Of a stretch of DNA of 64,000 nt, positions 60,131-64,000 are shown piece after piece. Every line of letters begins with the position of its first letter. The stretch's first letter is position 1. Origin of the DNA: Glaciecola sp. KUL10. Its GTDB lineage: Bacteria > Pseudomonadota > Gammaproteobacteria > Enterobacterales > Alteromonadaceae. The notes beneath the pieces are model-generated. The model was not told the origin of the DNA and did no database searches. It saw only the letters and a list, made by a program, of their open reading frames with translations. Position numbers and translations under genes: made by a program. Location: positions 124,001-188,000 of the forward strand of contig NZ_BGNG01000005.1 in the NCBI RefSeq assembly GCF_003203515.1, given 5' to 3'.

Positions 60131-61561
60131 ATGTCTCATCACATTAAAGGCCAAGGGCGACAACAAACGACACTTTTTCCCGAAGCGCTAGACGATTTTG
60201 TCTCTGAAGATAACCCTGTTCGTGTCATCGATATATTTGTTGATGAAATCGATTTGAGTGAGCTGGGATTTGAACGAGTATATGCAAAACAAACAGGCCG
60301 TCCAGGTTATCATCCTGCAACCTTACTTAAGCTATATATTTACGGCTATCTCAATCGCATTCAATCATCACGCAGATTAGAAAAAGAGTCGCATCGGAAT
60401 GTCGAGCTTATGTGGCTGCTTGAGCGCCTCATGCCAGACTTTAAAACCATAGCAGATTTTAGAAAGAACAACGGCAAAGCGATTAAAGGCGTGTGCCGAC
60501 AATTCATAGAATTATGCCGTCAGATGAATATGTTCTCTGACTCATTGATTGCCATCGATGGTAGCAAGTTTAAAGCGGTCAACAATAAATCTAGAAACTA
60601 CACGCCTAGCAAAATGAAGTTTCATATCTCGCGCATCGAAAACAGCATTCAAGAGTATCTCGACGGATTGGATAAACACGATAAGGGAAGCCAGCAAGCG
60701 GAAGAAAAAGCGTCATCCTCCAAATTACGGTGGCTACGAGAACGATTAGCTGAGCTTAAAGACATGGAGAAAACGGTTCAAGAACACCCAGACAAGCAAG
60801 TATCACTTACCGACCCTGATTCTCGTTTAATGAAAGTACATCACCTAAGCAGGCAAGTTTGCTACAACGTGCAAAGTGCCGTAGATACCAAGCATCATCT
60901 AATAGTCAGTCATGACATTGTTCAATCGACCGACAGAGGACATCTCACTCTAATTGCGAAACAGGTACAACAAGCGATCAACAAGCAGGACATCACTGTC
61001 ATCGCTGATAAAGGCTATTTTAGTCGCAACGATATTAAATCATTGGATGATTTAGGTGTAACGGCGCTTGTGCCTCAAATCGATACATCGGGTGCAAAGC
61101 GCAAAGGCATTTTTAACAAATCACTGTTTAGGTACAACAAACAAAAAGATGTCTATATATGCCCTGCAGGAGAAGAGTTACAAAATCGAATGCGTGGCTT
61201 TGATAGTGGTCTAGAACTAGATCTTTACTTCAATAATATTGCCTGTCGAGATTGTAATATTCGAGTAAAATGCACGACAGCGAAACGTGACCCTAGACGC
61301 ATGAGGCGTTGGGTACACGAAACACTGATAGACACAATGCAAGCGACATTGGATGCGACTCCCGAAATAACCGTTTTGCGCAAACAAACGGTTGAGCACC
61401 CGTTTGGCAGCATCAAAATGTGGATGGGATCGACGCACTTCTTAATGCGCAGATTGGATAACGTCAAAACAGAAATGAGTCTGCATGTATTGGCATACAA
61501 TCTGAGACGAATGATAACGATATTCGGCGTACCAAGCTTGATATCGGCAATTAAGGCGTAA
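60131..61561 (+). CDS. IS1182-family transposase
   Basis: DDE transposase of 476 residues, full length. N-terminal DUF772-type region (LFPEALDDFV, YLNRIQSSRRLEKE) and a catalytic core with Asp143 (IAIDGSKFKA), Asp293 (VIADKGYFS) and Glu422 (VEHPFGSIK). A Cys-rich segment (CPAGEE, CRDC) lies before the last motif. No frameshift is seen, so the copy may be active. Confidence 0.95.
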   Translation: MSHHIKGQGRQQTTLFPEALDDFVSEDNPVRVIDIFVDEIDLSELGFERVYAKQTGRPGYHPATLLKLYIYGYLNRIQSSRRLEKESHRNVELMWLLERLMPDFKTIADFRKNNGKAIKGVCRQFIELCRQMNMFSDSLIAIDGSKFKAVNNKSRNYTPSKMKFHISRIENSIQEYLDGLDKHDKGSQQAEEKASSSKLRWLRERLAELKDMEKTVQEHPDKQVSLTDPDSRLMKVHHLSRQVCYNVQSAVDTKHHLIVSHDIVQSTDRGHLTLIAKQVQQAINKQDITVIADKGYFSRNDIKSLDDLGVTALVPQIDTSGAKRKGIFNKSLFRYNKQKDVYICPAGEELQNRMRGFDSGLELDLYFNNIACRDCNIRVKCTTAKRDPRRMRRWVHETLIDTMQATLDATPEITVLRKQTVEHPFGSIKMWMGSTHFLMRRLDNVKTEMSLHVLAYNLRRMITIFGVPSLISAIKA

Positions 61562-61737
61562 TCACGCCATTTTTATCCTCGAAAATGCCTAAACAAATCT
61601 AACATCTTGCTAAACGCCACTACAATCGCAATATGAGTCAACAGTCTTGAGATATCTGTATTTGCAGAAAAAGTAACGATTAGCCAGCTGTAAAGTTAAA
61701 TGCTACCTGAATAAGAGAGAAACGCTGTTGTTCTGGC

Positions 61738-61754
61738 AGTTTTCACACAGCCTG
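61738..61754 (-). repeat. Right inverted repeat of the IS1182 element
   Basis: AGTTTTCACACAGCCTG on the plus strand, complement of the left end. Bases 61759-62131 to its right are A+T-rich with no gene; they include a possible promoter (TTGACC at 61876, TATTTT at 61900, 18-base spacer). Confidence 0.88.
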
Positions 61755-62131
61755 GAGACAAAGCGGAAATTGACCACTTTTTTATTTAATAGCGCTTGAG
61801 ATGTTCAAACAACCTCACCCGAAAAAATGCACAACTGGTCCGTAGAGGAATATTGATAAGCGTTTATAAGTTTTTTTGACCTTGTGATTACTATACATGT
61901 ATTTTAAATCTGTAATTACTAAATCGACTCTTTATTAAGCGTGTGTTTTTAATCACTAAATAACATAGGAATGCGGATACGTTGCTTGTAAATTAGTGCG
62001 AGAAAAACTGCTGGGACTTGTCACTAAAAAGATAGTAAACTATTGATATGAAATAATTATGTGGTCGAAATGTAATGAGAGAGCGTCGTTGTCACTAGGC
62101 GATCGTCATAATAGGTTTTAAGGAGAAGCAC

Positions 62132-62623
62132 TTGTCTGACAAGATCGTAGAGGGAATTAAATCTGGAAAATACGATAGGAAGCAATTAGAAAATCTATAT
62201 TCAAATGCTGAAAGGTTGGAAAGGACAGAATTAATTCCGTTTATTAAAGAAGGTTTGAAAGAACTCGATTCCAGATCATATTCAAAGCGGTTTGTTAAGC
62301 CTATACGCGATAAAGTCAAAAGTATCGCAGAAGAAATTGCTAATAGCGAGGGCTGGGGAAATTGGCGGAGCAATAAAGTAGGTAACGGTATTAAAGCTGG
62401 AGGCGAAATGCTTAATGGGGAGTTATTGGCTGAGTTTTATTTTTCTTACAAGCACGAATCATGGAAACGTTCTTCATATCTTTCTGTTTTTCAAAAAAAT
62501 GAAGACAGCACAGTGAGGTATACAGTTCATTCCCACAATAAAGATATGGTGACTGTTGACACTTCTAATGAGGCTATAGAATTGTTCAAAGAGGCGATTA
62601 AAACCGAACAAACCAATGCATAG
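62132..62623 (+). CDS. Hypothetical protein
   Basis: Not recognised. 163 residues, charged and mostly helical in the first 85 residues (IKSGKYDRKQLENLYSNAERL type), then a shorter part with WGNWRSNKVGNG and aromatic-rich sequence. It starts with TTG seven bases after a strong AGGAG, which supports a real gene. It stands alone, 377 bases after the insertion sequence, with no terminator seen. Confidence 0.6.
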   Translation: MSDKIVEGIKSGKYDRKQLENLYSNAERLERTELIPFIKEGLKELDSRSYSKRFVKPIRDKVKSIAEEIANSEGWGNWRSNKVGNGIKAGGEMLNGELLAEFYFSYKHESWKRSSYLSVFQKNEDSTVRYTVHSHNKDMVTVDTSNEAIELFKEAIKTEQTNA

Positions 62624-62961
62624 GACGCTTTCTCGCTGCGCCTCACTCAGTATAGCCAGCGTTCAATCGCCTTTGATGGGGGCGTTAAGTGAGGGCAAAT
62701 TTGGCGAATGCCCAGTGACCGCGATGCACGATCAGACACCTTTTATATTGCAGTTTAGCGTGATTAGTTAAATTGGTTGAATGACTATAATGCGAACTTT
62801 TCAGAGCCAGGGATAGAAGACACCCTGCAGTTTACTTTACGCGCCCTTGTATTGTGTTAATAGAATCTGAGGGCAAAGAAAGTTTCCAGTTTGAAGGCCA
62901 GAAGAGTATTAACAAAACCAATTACAAAAATTTCAGCGAATTGCACAGGTCGTTTTGATAA
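62624..62961. other. Intergenic region without a recognised gene
   Basis: The 338 bases between two convergent hypothetical genes hold one 7-bp inverted repeat (CCTCACT at 62641-62647, AGTGAGG at 62688-62694) and a TATAAT-like box near 62786. The first 100 bases are richer in G+C than the flanks. I see no coding signal. Confidence 0.4.
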
Positions 62962-63402
62962 TTACCGGGTCCCCTGCAAATGCTTTAAAAAAGACATTGC
63001 AGATTCTCGTCGCTCCTCCAGTGTGTTAGTGCCCTGCTCTTCATTCATCTTACTTTCTAAGGATTCAAGGTAAAGAAGAAGCGCTTTTGAAGTCTTGCAA
63101 TTGATTTCTACATTGCGCTGGTCAAATTCATCATAAGTTGAGATAAGTAATTCACGTAGGCACTTTGGTAACTGAGCAATTAATCGAATTGGTTTTGCAG
63201 TGCCTAATAATTGTAATTCGTCGTGACAATAATCATAGTGGCGTTCAACATGCAAATAAGGATTTGGCCCTACTTTAAAACGACAGATGATAAAGCAACG
63301 CTTCTTAGCCGACCAGATTCCAATTGGCGCATTACGAGCATCAATCTCGTATGCATAATAAGGCTTCAATTCATCTATGGCGAAATAACGTTCATTTTTC
63401 AT
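62962..63402 (-). CDS. Hypothetical protein
   Basis: Not recognised. 146 residues; the N-terminal half has short beta-like stretches (PYYAYEIDA, RCFIICRFKVG) and an HVERHYDYCHDE segment with His and Cys that could bind metal. The C-terminal half is helical and charged. It overlaps the upstream gene by 11 bases, so the two form an operon and probably act together. Confidence 0.65.
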   Translation of the reverse strand: MKNERYFAIDELKPYYAYEIDARNAPIGIWSAKKRCFIICRFKVGPNPYLHVERHYDYCHDELQLLGTAKPIRLIAQLPKCLRELLISTYDEFDQRNVEINCKTSKALLLYLESLESKMNEEQGTNTLEERRESAMSFLKHLQGTR

Positions 63403-64000
63403 CAGCGACTATCTTCTCTACGGTGAGTGCATTTCCCGGGCTACGCCCTCTCCCCCTTGAATTAAACGGAAGTGCTAAATCTGACAGCAAGAAGTATTTT
63501 TCTATAGATGAACTGATATTTAGCTCTCCGACATGAGGAAGTAAGACCAACGGATTTACAATGACCCATAGCGAAATTTCTGGTGTTGCACCGCGCGTAT
63601 CTATTTCATCAAGCATATTGCTGATACATCCACTGAGTTGCGTTCGTTTTCTAGCTCTGGTTTTTTCAGTTTTCCCTGTAACTTTCCAGACAATTCGTGA
63701 TAAGTCTCCTCCGTCTCGAAGGCATGTCAAAAGTCGATTCAAGTTGATATCAAGATTGTCACTATGCCAAGAAACCCACCGTTCGTCTTCGTTTACTTGT
63801 TTATTATACTTTTCTAGCCAACGCGTTTGCAGTGTTGTGCTGTATTCGCCTGCGTAAAGAATATGTTCATCGCGGTATTCGTTACCTAAACACACGAGGT
63901 AAGCGGACGTGCCTGCATTTAAAAACTTTTCGTTTTTTATCACTACCTGCGTTGGATTTTGCCAAGTACTAGCTCTTCGTTGATATGTTGATTTCCCAAG
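63392..64000 (-). CDS. Hypothetical protein with weak GIY-YIG-like N-terminus (5' end outside window)
   Basis: The frame is open to the window edge, so the start is not seen; a GTG at 63943 is possible but has a poorly spaced ribosome site. The segment TSAYLVCLGNEY followed by ILYAGEYSTTLQTRWLEKY resembles the GIY-x-YIG core and its downstream Arg (YxV..., YAG, Arg). The remaining part is mixed, and the last 40 residues (SRGRGRSPG) are basic. The nuclease idea rests on this short match only. Confidence 0.55.
   Translation of the reverse strand, partial: LGKSTYQRRASTWQNPTQVVIKNEKFLNAGTSAYLVCLGNEYRDEHILYAGEYSTTLQTRWLEKYNKQVNEDERWVSWHSDNLDINLNRLLTCLRDGGDLSRIVWKVTGKTEKTRARKRTQLSGCISNMLDEIDTRGATPEISLWVIVNPLVLLPHVGELNISSSIEKYFLLSDLALPFNSRGRGRSPGNALTVEKIVADEK

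Larger units (their letters stand above)
59992..61754 (+). mobile_element. IS1182-family insertion sequence, complete
   Basis: About 1,763 bp bounded by 17-bp perfect inverted repeats and encoding one intact DDE transposase. The 4-bp sequence GAGA lies directly outside each end (59988-59991 and 61755-61758) and is a candidate target duplication. The long non-coding ends hold 122 and 193 bases. Confidence 0.88.

Noticed and set aside
61876-61905. Promoter upstream of the hypothetical gene at 62132
   Set aside because: TTGACC and TATTTT at 18 bases are plausible but the -10 is weak, the region is very A+T-rich and the leader would exceed 200 bases, so it is mentioned only in passing.
62600-62700. 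Possible integron attC site after the hypothetical gene
   Set aside because: GCGTTAAGT fits the GTTRRRY core, but no partner RYYYAAC core is present upstream and the internal stems do not form the attC pattern. No integrase is seen.
62766-62850. tRNA promoter or tRNA fragment at a possible island border
   Set aside because: A TATAAT-like box is present, but no cloverleaf or T-loop sequence could be found after it.

Overview
This window reads as the chromosome of a marine gammaproteobacterium of the Alteromonadales type. The evidence is gene order: rlmN-pilW-rodZ-ispG-hisS-yfgM-bamB-der, suhB divergent from trmJ, iscRSUA-hscBA-fdx, queA-tgt-yajC-secD-secF and guaB-guaA all appear in their gammaproteobacterial arrangement. 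DUF3718 and DUF4174 proteins, OMPLA and a secreted modular alginate lyase point to an Alteromonadaceae-like seaweed-associated bacterium. The species cannot be named from the sequence alone.

Layout. 1-5.5 kb: the 3' end of folD, a DUF1415 protein, an SGNH hydrolase, and a convergent GldA/GldF/GldG-type ABC operon whose gldG-like gene is split by a frameshift in a six-base G run. 5.6-12.5 kb: trmO, proS with a metallo-beta-lactamase-fold enzyme, pldA, a SpoU-type methyltransferase and a membrane diguanylate cyclase. 12.6-21.5 kb: guaBA, xseA, an unknown exported protein, der and bamB. 21.5-28.9 kb: the yfgM-hisS-ispG-rodZ-pilW cluster (pilW carries an added LysM domain), rlmN and ndk. 29-36.6 kb: the Fe-S assembly operon in reverse (fdx, hscA, hscB, iscA, iscU, iscS, iscR), then DUF4174, cysE and trmJ. 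Two IscR type 1 boxes precede iscR, and a strong terminator-like hairpin separates iscA from hscB. 36.8-42.3 kb: suhB, a response-regulator diguanylate cyclase, a predicted outer-membrane protein, a dienoyl-CoA isomerase-like crotonase, a Crp/Fnr regulator and a class II aldolase-like protein.

42.4-45 kb: a CBM32-CBM6-PL7 alginate lyase with two TTGGTYAACCAA palindromes upstream (GntR/uronate-type operators by appearance), then a DUF3718 protein. 45.3-51 kb: secF, secD, yajC, tgt and queA, followed by an orphan plus-strand terminator that suggests a small RNA. 51.3-58.5 kb: a Cof-type phosphatase, a small DUF6471-like protein, and a seven-gene plus-strand operon (YjfI, PspA/YjfJ, K+ channel with RCK domain, YjfK, YjfL/DUF350, YjfM/DUF1190, YjfC ATP-grasp ligase) with a rhomboid protease attached. 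This envelope-stress-like module is the most coherent candidate for an under-described system here.

58.6-64 kb is accessory DNA: a HigBA-like module with a divergent toxin, a LysE-type exporter, a complete IS1182-family insertion with 17-bp inverted repeats and a candidate 4-bp target duplication, and three unrecognised genes. The last of these runs off the window and has a weak GIY-YIG-like N-terminus. No tRNA, rRNA or CRISPR array was seen.
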